A stretch of 5,367 nucleotides of DNA, taken from NCBI GenBank assembly GCA_903887095.1, contig CAISOQ010000167.1, forward strand, positions 1 through 5,367. Direction: 5' to 3'. The notes beneath the pieces were generated by a model. That model saw only the letters and a list, made by a program, of their open reading frames with translations, was not told the DNA's origin and did not search any database. Numbering within the stretch: the stretch's first letter is position 1; each line of letters opens with the position of its first letter. Of this stretch, positions 1-5,367 are shown piece by piece. This DNA is from an uncultured Flavobacteriia bacterium. Lineage in GTDB: Bacteria > Bacteroidota > Bacteroidia > Flavobacteriales_D > Crocinitomicaceae. The position numbers and the translations under genes were made by a program.

Positions 1-576
1 CGCGGCTGCAGCAATTGCCGATGGGTCTGTTTCCGCGGGGGCAAGTCCTACAATTGTTTTGATACTTGAATTATTTTGAGCTGCCAAAATTGTTGCACCA
101 CCACCCATTGAATGGCCCATGATTGCAGAATTCGCAGAAAGGTGCTGGTAAAAAATTGAAGTAGATAAGCTGTTTTCAGCCTGCATACGCTGTTCTACAA
201 GCTTTAAATCCAATCCAAAATCAGCATGCACAGGAGATGGAATGAGCGAACCCTCCGTTCTTGGAAATGCCATTACATAGCCAAGTGACACATAATGCTC
301 CCATATATTTTGGTAAGCATCCCATGCCATTGCAAAACCATGACCGAAAACAATTATTGGAAAATTTCCAGAGGAAATTGCGGTATTATCCCCTGTGGTT
401 GCTGCAGGATAATAAATTTCTGTTTGAATTTGCCTTCCTGCACCTCCGCCTGATCCATACCCTCCGGTGCGAGAAGGATCATTAAAAGTTATCGTGGTAT
501 GACCAATATTGAATTGGCTAAAAGAGATTAAGCTTCCGCAAAGTGCAAAAACCGTTGCAAGCAGTCGTAGTGTCAT
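1..576 (-). CDS. Secreted alpha/beta hydrolase, N-terminal 192 residues (3' end outside window)
   Basis: The frame is open from an ATG at 576 to the left edge without a stop, so the C-terminus is missing. Residues 1-20 look like a Sec signal peptide (MTLRLLATVFALCGSLISFS), with probable cleavage near the Ser-Gln at 20-21, so the enzyme is exported. The mature part begins with a strand region and an IQTEIYYPA motif (50-58). FGHGF (77-81) follows and probably supplies the oxyanion hole. The nucleophile elbow GHSMGGG is at 154-160, with Ser156 as the catalytic serine. This order is typical of the dienelactone hydrolase, chlorophyllase-like and PET-hydrolase/cutinase-like branches of the fold. 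The catalytic Asp and His, and any type IX secretion sorting domain, would lie beyond the window. The substrate is therefore unknown; an ester is likely. The gene lies 105 bases after comM on the same strand. No Shine-Dalgarno or clear promoter precedes it. Fold assignment is firm, specificity is not. Confidence 0.85.
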   Translation of the reverse strand, partial: MTLRLLATVFALCGSLISFSQFNIGHTTITFNDPSRTGGYGSGGGAGRQIQTEIYYPAATTGDNTAISSGNFPIIVFGHGFAMAWDAYQNIWEHYVSLGYVMAFPRTEGSLIPSPVHADFGLDLKLVEQRMQAENSLSTSIFYQHLSANSAIMGHSMGGGATILAAQNNSSIKTIVGLAPAETDPSAIAAAA

Positions 577-681
577 AATTTTAACTATTCGTTTAGGATT
601 TAAAAATACATTAAACTGAAATAAAACGCAATTAAATGAAGAACAATTAAATAACTCAAAATTGATAGTTGCAATATATCT
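577..681. other. AT-rich spacer between comM and the hydrolase gene
   Basis: This 105-base spacer separates two minus-strand genes. I see no hairpin followed by a T-run, so there is no clear intrinsic terminator for comM. The best -7 candidate, at 657-664 on the minus strand, has one mismatch to TAnnTTTG and no properly spaced -33 box. The nonamer CAATTAAAT occurs twice, at 629-637 and 644-652, which may be chance in such AT-rich DNA. Read-through from comM into the hydrolase gene is possible. Confidence 0.4.
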
Positions 682-2220
682 TTAAGCGGACCAATCCAAT
701 CGATCAAGTGTTCTGAACTGAATAGCCTCCGCGACATGCTGGGTCTGAATATCGGCAACAGATTCCAAATCTGCTATTGTCCTCGCCACCTTCAAAATAC
801 GATCATAGGCTCTTGCCGACAGCCCCATCTTATCCATCGCTTGCCGAAGAAGATTTTCTGCATCTTTATCAATTTTGCAATGCTTTTCCAAATCACGTTT
901 TGACATCATTGCGTTGGCATGAATACCGTTTCTAACGTCATATCGCTGATGTTGAATATCTCTTGTTCGCTCCACCCTTCTCCGTATCTCATCACTTGAT
1001 TCGGAAACGCAATCTGAGGTCAATTCATCAAAAGTCACTGGTGTAACTTCAACATGTAAATCTATTCGATCTAGCAATGGTCCAGATATTCTACTTAAAT
1101 AGCGCTGCACCATTCCCGGACCACAAACGCATTCTTTTTCGGGATGATTGTAATACCCACATGGACAAGGGTTCATCGCTGCCACCAACATAAATCCAGC
1201 AGGATAATCAATCGAAAATCGAGCACGAGAAATGTTCACTACTCGATCTTCCAAAGGCTGGCGCAACACTTCCAATACATTTCTTTTGTACTCTGGCAAT
1301 TCATCCAAAAACAATACACCATTGTGAGCAAGTGAGATTTCCCCCGGCTGAGGATAGCTTCCCCCACCGATCAAACCAATATCTGAAATTGTATGATGAG
1401 GCTTTCTGAAGGGCCTTCTGCGTATCAAACCTTGTTCACTTCTTATTTTTCCAGCAACACTGTGAATTTTCGTAGTCTCCAAAGATTCCTCCAATGACAT
1501 CGAAGGCAAGATACCGGGAAGACGTTTTGCAAGCATGGATTTCCCAGCTCCTGGTGGACCAATTAGAATGACATTGTGACCACCTGCTGCAGCGATTTCA
1601 AAGGCCCGTTTGATATTCATCTGACCCTTCACGTCCCGAAAATCAACATCAGGTAGTACATTCAACTTCATCGCCAAATCAGAAACTGAAGGAATTGAAG
1701 GTGCAAATGTAGACTGACCATTAAAAAATGATACGACCGATGACAGATCACTCATGCCATACACATCGAGACCTTCTACGACTGCAGCCTCAGAAGCATT
1801 CTCCGCAGGTAAAATGAGGCCTTTGTAACCTTCCTTTTTTGCCTGTCAAGCAATTGGCAACACTCCTTTCATCGGACTTAATTTCCCATCAAGAGAAAGT
1901 TCTCCCACTAACAAATAATCTTGCAGTTGTTCGGATTGCACTTGTTCAGTAACAGACAATATCCCAATAGCAATAGCCAGATCGAAATGTGATCCTTCTT
2001 TCCGCATATCGGCTGGAGCCAAATTTATGGTCAATTCTCTGCCCGGAAATTTAAGGTCATTGTTGGTAAATGCAGCGCGTATTCTTTGCTGACTTTCTTT
2101 TACAGCACTGTCGGGTAATCCGACCATGTAAAAATTAATTCCAATCCCAAGATTTACTTCAACGGTGATGGTGGTTGCTTCAATGCCAAAAACGGCACTA
2201 CTAAAGGTTTTTACTAACAT
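682..2220 (-). pseudogene. comM: ComM/YifB family Mg-chelatase-like AAA+ ATPase, interrupted by one in-frame stop
   Basis: The frame runs from ATG 2220 to TAA 682, giving 512 residue positions, the usual length for the family. It is broken only by TGA at codon 125. Residues 1-124 are the N-terminal ChlI-type domain with a Lon-protease-like fold, starting MLVKTFSSAVFGIEATTI, the family's standard start. After the stop, QAKKEGYKG continues in the same frame with normal family sequence. Later motifs are Walker A GPPGAGKS at 221-228, Walker B LFLDE around 303-307, a four-Cys cluster at 352, 354, 364 and 366, the LDRIDLHVEV segment near 383-392, and a sensor-2-like GLSARAYDRILKVART near 466-481. 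ComM is a hexameric helicase that promotes branch migration when incoming DNA is integrated during natural transformation. It is not a true magnesium chelatase. The 3' fragment has no convincing start of its own: GTG 1764 and ATG 1755 are internal codons. As written, only a 124-residue fragment without ATPase would be made. Confidence 0.9.
1846..1848 (-). other. In-frame TGA stop (codon 125) within comM
   Basis: On the minus strand the codons read TTG CCA ATT GCT TGA CAG GCA, giving LPIA-stop-QA. Family members normally have a Leu or Ile in this position (LPIALQA or LPIAIQA). One base change from TTA would create this TGA, corresponding to a C at plus-strand position 1847 in place of A. Both sides stay in the same frame, so this is a substitution and not an indel. 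No other complete gene in the window contains an internal TGA, so reassigned TGA coding is not supported. Confidence 0.9.
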
Positions 2221-2313
2221 AAGGTAGGTCTATTTAGGTTGTTATGTTACCTTAAGTTAATGAAAAAGTTGATTTCAAAAAAGCATTTACCTTCCTATTT
2301 TGACAATTTAAAG
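2221..2313 (-). promoter_or_regulatory. Probable comM promoter/leader region (boxes not resolved)
   Basis: Because a strong terminator closes the rpmH unit just upstream, comM needs its own promoter somewhere in these 93 bases. No exact TAnnTTTG box is visible, and no Shine-Dalgarno precedes ATG 2220. A six-base inverted repeat, AAGGTA at 2221-2226 and TACCTT at 2248-2253, sits directly before the start codon. It could be a weak leader hairpin or chance. The promoter is inferred from context and not from a recognised motif. Confidence 0.35.
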
Positions 2314-2346
2314 CAAAAAAAAACCGATGCTAAAACAGCATCGGTT
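2314..2346 (-). terminator. Intrinsic terminator downstream of rpmH
   Basis: Read on the minus strand, a perfect 10-bp stem (arms 2337-2346 and 2322-2331, core ACCGATGCT/AGCATCGGT) closes a 5-base loop. A run of T follows directly, seen as nine A on the plus strand at 2315-2323. It lies 26 bases after the rpmH stop. It should end the rpmH transcript and separate it from comM. The plus-strand reading lacks a T-run, so it acts in one direction. Confidence 0.9.
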
Positions 2347-2372
2347 GAAATATTTCCAGTCAAACGTTTCTA

Positions 2373-2531
2373 TTAACGCTTGTGCATTGGCTCATCAGAA
2401 ACAGTTAGTTTCTTTCTACCTTTACGACGACGAGCCGCCAGTACACGACGACCATTTTTGGTTGCCATTCGGCTTCTGAAACCATGCTTGTTTCTTCTTT
2501 TTCTTACTGACGGTTGAAACGTTCTTTTCAT
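2373..2531 (-). CDS. rpmH: 50S ribosomal protein L34 (bL34)
   Basis: This 52-residue protein of the large ribosomal subunit starts at ATG 2531 and ends at TAA 2373, with a second in-phase TAG just beyond. It begins MKRTFQPSVRKRRNKHGF, the near-universal L34 signature. It continues with RMATKNGRRVLAARRRKGRKKLTVS and ends in DEPMHKR, the slightly extended tail usual in Bacteroidota. About 40% of residues are Arg or Lys, as expected for an rRNA-binding protein. It has its own promoter upstream and its own terminator downstream, so it forms a single-gene unit. The rnpA gene that follows rpmH in many bacteria is not here. No Shine-Dalgarno is seen in the leader; the start is fixed by the conserved MKRT. 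Confidence 0.97.
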   Translation of the reverse strand: MKRTFQPSVRKRRNKHGFRSRMATKNGRRVLAARRRKGRKKLTVSDEPMHKR

Positions 2532-2575
2532 GACCTGTATTCTTTAATTGCGTTTTTTCTCAAAAATTCGGATTG

Positions 2576-2605
2576 CAAAGATAGATGATTTTCGGAAAAA
2601 TCAAA
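2576..2605 (-). promoter_or_regulatory. rpmH promoter, Bacteroidota type
   Basis: On the minus strand a TATCTTTG box at 2583-2576 matches the Bacteroidota -7 consensus TAnnTTTG exactly. A TTTG -33 box lies at 2605-2602, with an 18-base spacer, close to the usual 19-21. Transcription would begin near 2570, giving a leader of about 40 bases before the rpmH ATG. This is a strong match, as expected for a ribosomal protein gene. Confidence 0.8.
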
Positions 2606-2611
2606 CTCTTT

Positions 2612-2664
2612 CAAAATAAAAAAGCAAAAAAACAATTTTTTCCTGAGCGGTAAGCGTATTTTTG
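2612..2664 (+). promoter_or_regulatory. ABC exporter promoter, Bacteroidota type
   Basis: TATTTTTG at 2657-2664 matches the -7 consensus TAnnTTTG exactly. The -33 position, near 2634-2640, holds only a T-run without the final G, so that half is weak. An A-rich tract at 2612-2635 could help as an UP-like element. Transcription would start near 2670, leaving a leader of only about 15 bases before ATG 2686. The promoter is divergent from that of rpmH, with about 50 bases between them. Confidence 0.65.
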
Positions 2665-2685
2665 CACTCAACACGCGACAAAAAA

Positions 2686-4509
2686 ATGTTGAGACCAAAG
2701 AAAAATAAAACCGAAAAAGTCAAACTTTCAAAAGACAGCATTCAAAAAGCGAAAGGAATATTCCATTACCTTCGCCCCTACCGCTTTGCTTTCTTGATTG
2801 GTTGGATCTTCCTTATTTTATCAACTTCTGTTGGTTTGATATTCCCATTCATGATGGGACAACTTTTGGGAGGAGGAACAACCAGCACAACGAGTTCCCT
2901 TTCTGATTCGATAAAATTGATCAACATGCGCAATATAAACGATGTTGCCATTGCGCTATTCGTTTTGTTCGCAGCTCAAGCAGTATTCTCCTATTTTAGA
3001 GTAGTAATATTCACAAACGTAACTGAAAACGCATTAAAAGATATTCGCAAAGCAGCTTTCTCAAAGTTAATTTACATGCCAATGGATTTCTTCAACCAAA
3101 ACAAAGTTGGAGAATTAACGAGCAGAATGTCTTCGGATATTACTCAAATTCAAGAAACCCTCAAAACTACCATTGCTGAATTTTTCAGACAAATAGTTAT
3201 TGTTGTTGGTGGAATTGCTTTCATCTTGATCTTTTCATGGAAATTAGCATTGATCATGTTGTCAACAGTACCTATCATGGCCGTAATCGCTGTTTTTTTC
3301 GGTCGTTTCATTCGCAAACTATCGAAAAAGTCGCAAGACCAAGCTGCCAACTCCAATTCAATTATCGAAGAAGCCCTTACCGGAATATCGAATGTCAAAT
3401 CTTTCACAAATGAGGCATTTATTCTCGGTAATTATGGGAAAGCAATTGAAGAAATTCGTGCCCTCAATGTAAAAAGCGGTTTGTGGAGAGGTTTATTTGT
3501 CTCTTTCATCATCTTCTGCTTATTTGGAGCGATTGTCTTTATCATATGGAGGGGATTATTGATGACACAAGGCCCTAACCCAGAATTGTCATCTACAGAC
3601 TTTTTCTCGTTTATCATGTATACGATAATGATGGGCGCCTCTATCGGCTCGCTTCCTGATTTGTATGCGAGTATTCAAAAGTCGATTGGTGCTACTGAAA
3701 ATTTAATGGAAATCATCGGTAGAGATGACGAAAGACAATTGTACAATGGAAAAGAAAAACCAACCATTACAGGTTCAGTGGAGTTTAAAAATGTACACTT
3801 TAGTTATCCGCAACGGAAGGATATAAGTGTATTAAAAGGAATCAGCTTTTCAGCTCGAAGCAACGAGACAATTGCACTTGTTGGATCATCAGGTTCTGGG
3901 AAATCCACTATTTCGTCTTTATTGTTGAATTACTATTCCATTTCTGATGGGCAAATTTTAATCGACAATGTGCCATTGCAACAATTGGAGATTGAGCATT
4001 TAAGAGACCATATTGCAATCGTTCCTCAAGAGGTAATTTTATTTGCAGGTACGATAAGGGAAAATATCCTTTTTGGAAACACCAACGCGACGCAAGAACA
4101 AATCGAAGAAGCGGCTAAAAAAGCCAATGCTTGGGATTTCATTAATTCCTTTCCTGAAGGATTGAACACACAAGTTGGAGACCGAGGAATCCAACTTTCG
4201 GGTGGACAAAAACAACGCATTGCAATTGCCCGAGCAATTATCAAGGACCCTACAATCCTTATTCTGGATGAAGCAACATCTGCACTCGATTCAGAGTCTG
4301 AAAAATTAGTGCAAGATGCCTTGGATAAACTCATGGTTGGTCGCACATCATTTGTGATTGCTCATAGGCTATCGACTATTATGAATGCAGACAAAATACT
4401 TGTGGTCAACCAAGGAATTATCGCAGAATCAGGCACCCATGATGAATTAATCCATGCGAAAGGTATTTACCACAACCTTGTCGAATTGCAAGGAATCGAC
4501 ATCGACTAA
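2686..4509 (+). CDS. ABC exporter half-transporter, permease fused to ATPase (MsbA-like)
   Basis: This 607-residue inner-membrane protein has the standard length for a half-size type IV (B-family) exporter and should work as a dimer. The membrane domain covers about residues 30-325. Hydrophobic segments lie near 34-58, 87-109, 167-206 (two passes), 267-293 and 304-324. The nucleotide-binding domain has an A-loop Tyr near 374, Walker A GSSGSGKST (400-408), Q-loop Gln448, signature LSGGQ (504-508), Walker B ILILDE (524-529) followed by ATSALD, and switch His560. All catalytic residues are present, so both ATP sites of a homodimer would be active. The family includes lipid A flippases and multidrug exporters; the substrate cannot be told from sequence. 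I chose ATG 2686, preceded by a run of A. The in-frame TTG at 2662 overlaps the -7 box and would lie upstream of the transcript. paiB follows after 37 bases. Confidence 0.95.
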   Translation: MLRPKKNKTEKVKLSKDSIQKAKGIFHYLRPYRFAFLIGWIFLILSTSVGLIFPFMMGQLLGGGTTSTTSSLSDSIKLINMRNINDVAIALFVLFAAQAVFSYFRVVIFTNVTENALKDIRKAAFSKLIYMPMDFFNQNKVGELTSRMSSDITQIQETLKTTIAEFFRQIVIVVGGIAFILIFSWKLALIMLSTVPIMAVIAVFFGRFIRKLSKKSQDQAANSNSIIEEALTGISNVKSFTNEAFILGNYGKAIEEIRALNVKSGLWRGLFVSFIIFCLFGAIVFIIWRGLLMTQGPNPELSSTDFFSFIMYTIMMGASIGSLPDLYASIQKSIGATENLMEIIGRDDERQLYNGKEKPTITGSVEFKNVHFSYPQRKDISVLKGISFSARSNETIALVGSSGSGKSTISSLLLNYYSISDGQILIDNVPLQQLEIEHLRDHIAIVPQEVILFAGTIRENILFGNTNATQEQIEEAAKKANAWDFINSFPEGLNTQVGDRGIQLSGGQKQRIAIARAIIKDPTILILDEATSALDSESEKLVQDALDKLMVGRTSFVIAHRLSTIMNADKILVVNQGIIAESGTHDELIHAKGIYHNLVELQGIDID

Positions 4510-4512
4510 TAC

Positions 4513-4535
4513 GAAATTGTGCTAGACTTAATTTC
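4513..4535. repeat. Short inverted repeat between the ABC exporter and paiB
   Basis: GAAATT at 4513-4518 is repeated in reverse complement as AATTTC at 4530-4535, with an 11-base spacer. It fills most of the 37-base intergenic gap just before the paiB start. It is AT-rich and has no T-run, so it is not a terminator. It could be an operator-like dyad or chance. Confidence 0.3.
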
Positions 4536-4546
4536 ATACGTTGGAC

Positions 4547-5158
4547 ATGTATACGCCTGAAGATTTTAAAATGGTTGATCCAAAGGAACAATTGGAATTT
4601 ATTCAATCCAATACTTTTGGAATATTAATCTCTACCAATTCGACACTCGAGCCCTTAGCTTCGCACCTACCTTTCTATATACGTCAGAAAGAACCATTGG
4701 TAATTGAAGGTCATATTTCGAGAGCAAACAATCAATGTGAGCTTTTGAGAAATGGAAAGAATGCCATGCTCATTTTTCAAGGACCAAATGGTTATATTAG
4801 TTCATCCGTTTATGGCCATGAAAATGTTCCTACTTGGAATTACCAGGCAATTCATGTTTATGGCACATTAAGCCTCTTGAATGATGTTGAAATGGAAAAT
4901 CATTTAGCTGACTTAATGACGCTTCATGAAAGCAATCGAGACAATAAAAAAGAATTTTCAAAACTTTCTAAAAAGCTGATAGACGACTATAAGAAAGAAA
5001 TACTTTGCTTTCGATTAACGGCCTATCGCACTGAAGCTTCGTACAAATTATCCCAAAATAGGAACAAAGCGGATCACGAGGCAATCATACATGACTTGGA
5101 GCAAAAAGAGGATTACGCAGCACTCGTTACTGCAATGAAAAAACACTACAAAGAGTAG
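4547..5158 (+). CDS. paiB: PaiB-type FMN-binding split-barrel protein (FMN_bind_2 family)
   Basis: This 203-residue cytoplasmic protein is close to the usual family length. It carries the family motifs in order: MYTPEDF at the very start, ASHLPFYI (38-45), GHISRANNQ (55-63), FQGPNGYISSSVY (77-89), VPTWNY (94-99) and KLSQNR (167-172). The fold is a flavin-reductase-like split barrel that probably binds FMN. The namesake, Bacillus subtilis PaiB, was described as a negative regulator of sporulation and protease genes. A regulatory role here is unproven, and an FMN-dependent oxidoreductase is equally possible. No helix-turn-helix is evident. I chose ATG 4547 over the in-frame TTG at 4541, because the family begins with MYTP. 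The gene lies 37 bases after the ABC exporter with no terminator between, so co-transcription is likely. The downstream gene converges on it. Confidence 0.9.
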   Translation: MYTPEDFKMVDPKEQLEFIQSNTFGILISTNSTLEPLASHLPFYIRQKEPLVIEGHISRANNQCELLRNGKNAMLIFQGPNGYISSSVYGHENVPTWNYQAIHVYGTLSLLNDVEMENHLADLMTLHESNRDNKKEFSKLSKKLIDDYKKEILCFRLTAYRTEASYKLSQNRNKADHEAIIHDLEQKEDYAALVTAMKKHYKE

Positions 5159-5161
5159 TAT

Positions 5162-5367
5162 TTATTTCACTTCACCCATCAATCGTTTGATCAGCGGAGT
5201 GATTGCTATCAGCACAACTCCGGAAATCAAAGCATAATTAGCTAACTGAAAATAGCCGTCTGTATAAGCAGTAAGTTTTTGACTCAAATCAGCATGCTCA
5301 TCAATTTGCGCAATTGATGCACCCAATTTTCCAGCCGCTAATTGACCAAATGCACTGGCCAAAAACC
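5162..5367 (-). CDS. Probable peptide MFS transporter (POT/PTR family), C-terminal 67 residues
   Basis: The frame is open from the right edge to TAA 5162, so only the C-terminus is present and the start is outside. It reads FLASAFGQLAAGKLG, like the last transmembrane helices of POT-family proton-coupled oligopeptide symporters. A polar loop follows, then a final hydrophobic helix YALISGVVLIAITPLI and a short basic cytoplasmic tail KRLMGEVK, also typical of this family. The diagnostic POT motifs, such as the N-terminal ExxER, lie outside the window, so the assignment rests on C-terminal resemblance. Another MFS transporter is possible. The TTG at 5360-5362 is an internal Leu codon and not a start. 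The stop lies 3 bases from the paiB stop in convergent orientation. Confidence 0.7.
   Translation of the reverse strand, partial: FLASAFGQLAAGKLGASIAQIDEHADLSQKLTAYTDGYFQLANYALISGVVLIAITPLIKRLMGEVK
5299..5319. repeat. Perfect 8-bp hairpin inside the MFS transporter gene
   Basis: CATCAATT at 5299-5306 and AATTGATG at 5312-5319 form a perfect 8-bp stem with a TGCGC loop. It lies within coding sequence, about 140 bases past the paiB stop. The plus strand beyond it has only a short T-run (AATTTT after ACCC), so it is a poor candidate for the paiB terminator. It may simply reflect codon choice. Confidence 0.3.

Noticed and set aside
261..485. Plus-strand reading frame of 74 codons
   Set aside because: It is antisense to the hydrolase gene, whose minus-strand frame carries clear motifs. 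The plus-strand product has no recognisable features.
623..636. 14-base match AAAACGCAATTAAA shared with the rpmH leader (2556-2543, minus strand)
   Set aside because: In AT-rich DNA one such match in a window of this size is plausible by chance, and the two copies lie in opposite senses relative to their genes.
1144..1335. Plus-strand reading frame of 63 codons
   Set aside because: It lies opposite the conserved ComM ATPase domain and is a shadow of it.
1762..1764. GTG 1764 as the start of a separate 360-residue ATPase gene
   Set aside because: It is the Val of the conserved LDVYG segment of ComM. The preceding 27 codons after the TGA also match the family, so the fragment is not an independent gene.
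1846..1848. TGA reassigned to an amino acid, or selenocysteine
   Set aside because: The position is normally Leu/Ile, not Trp, Gly or Cys. Other complete genes in the window have no internal TGA and use ordinary TGG for Trp. No SECIS-like hairpin was recognised after the codon.
3150..4346. Three minus-strand reading frames opposite the ABC exporter (61-106 codons)
   Set aside because: They are antisense shadows of a strongly conserved gene and lack promoters or motifs.
4538..4545. TACGTTGG or nearby as a separate -7 box for paiB
   Set aside because: It has one mismatch to TAnnTTTG, lies almost on the ATG and would require a leaderless or missing 5' end. Co-transcription with the ABC exporter is simpler.
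4418..4606. Minus-strand reading frame of 62 codons across the ABC/paiB junction
   Set aside because: It overlaps two well-supported plus-strand genes in antisense, with no sign of its own promoter.

Overview
The window looks like chromosomal housekeeping DNA from a member of the Bacteroidota. Three signs support this. Base composition is AT-rich. Two promoters carry an exact TAnnTTTG -7 box, the signature of the Bacteroidota primary sigma factor. Starts are preceded by A-rich stretches rather than Shine-Dalgarno sequences. The 52-residue bL34 protein and the ComM/YifB-type protein also read like Bacteroidota versions. A Flavobacteriales relative is a reasonable guess, but the order is inference only.

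Layout from left to right: (1) 1-576, minus strand, the first 192 codons of a secreted alpha/beta hydrolase (signal peptide, HGF and GHSMGGG motifs), running off the left edge. (2) 682-2220, minus strand, a full-length comM/yifB reading frame (512 residue positions) interrupted by one in-frame TGA at codon 125. (3) 2314-2346, a strong minus-strand intrinsic terminator. (4) 2373-2531, minus strand, rpmH (ribosomal protein bL34), with its promoter at 2576-2605. (5) 2686-4509, plus strand, a complete MsbA-like half-size ABC exporter with its own promoter around 2657-2664, so the rpmH/ABC interval is a compact divergent promoter region. (6) 4547-5158, plus strand, a PaiB-type FMN-binding protein, probably co-transcribed with the exporter. 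(7) 5162-5367, minus strand, the C-terminal end of a probable peptide MFS (POT/PTR family) transporter, converging on paiB with only 3 bases between the stop codons.

The genes do not form one pathway. There is a translation gene, a DNA-uptake/recombination ATPase, a lipid or drug exporter, a flavin-binding split-barrel protein, a peptide transporter end and an exported hydrolase. No mobile element, CRISPR array, tRNA or rRNA was seen, and no stretch over 300 bases lacks a gene. The most notable observation is the single nonsense codon in an otherwise intact comM: a recent pseudogene, a strain polymorphism or a base-call error. I do not see a convincing undescribed system here.
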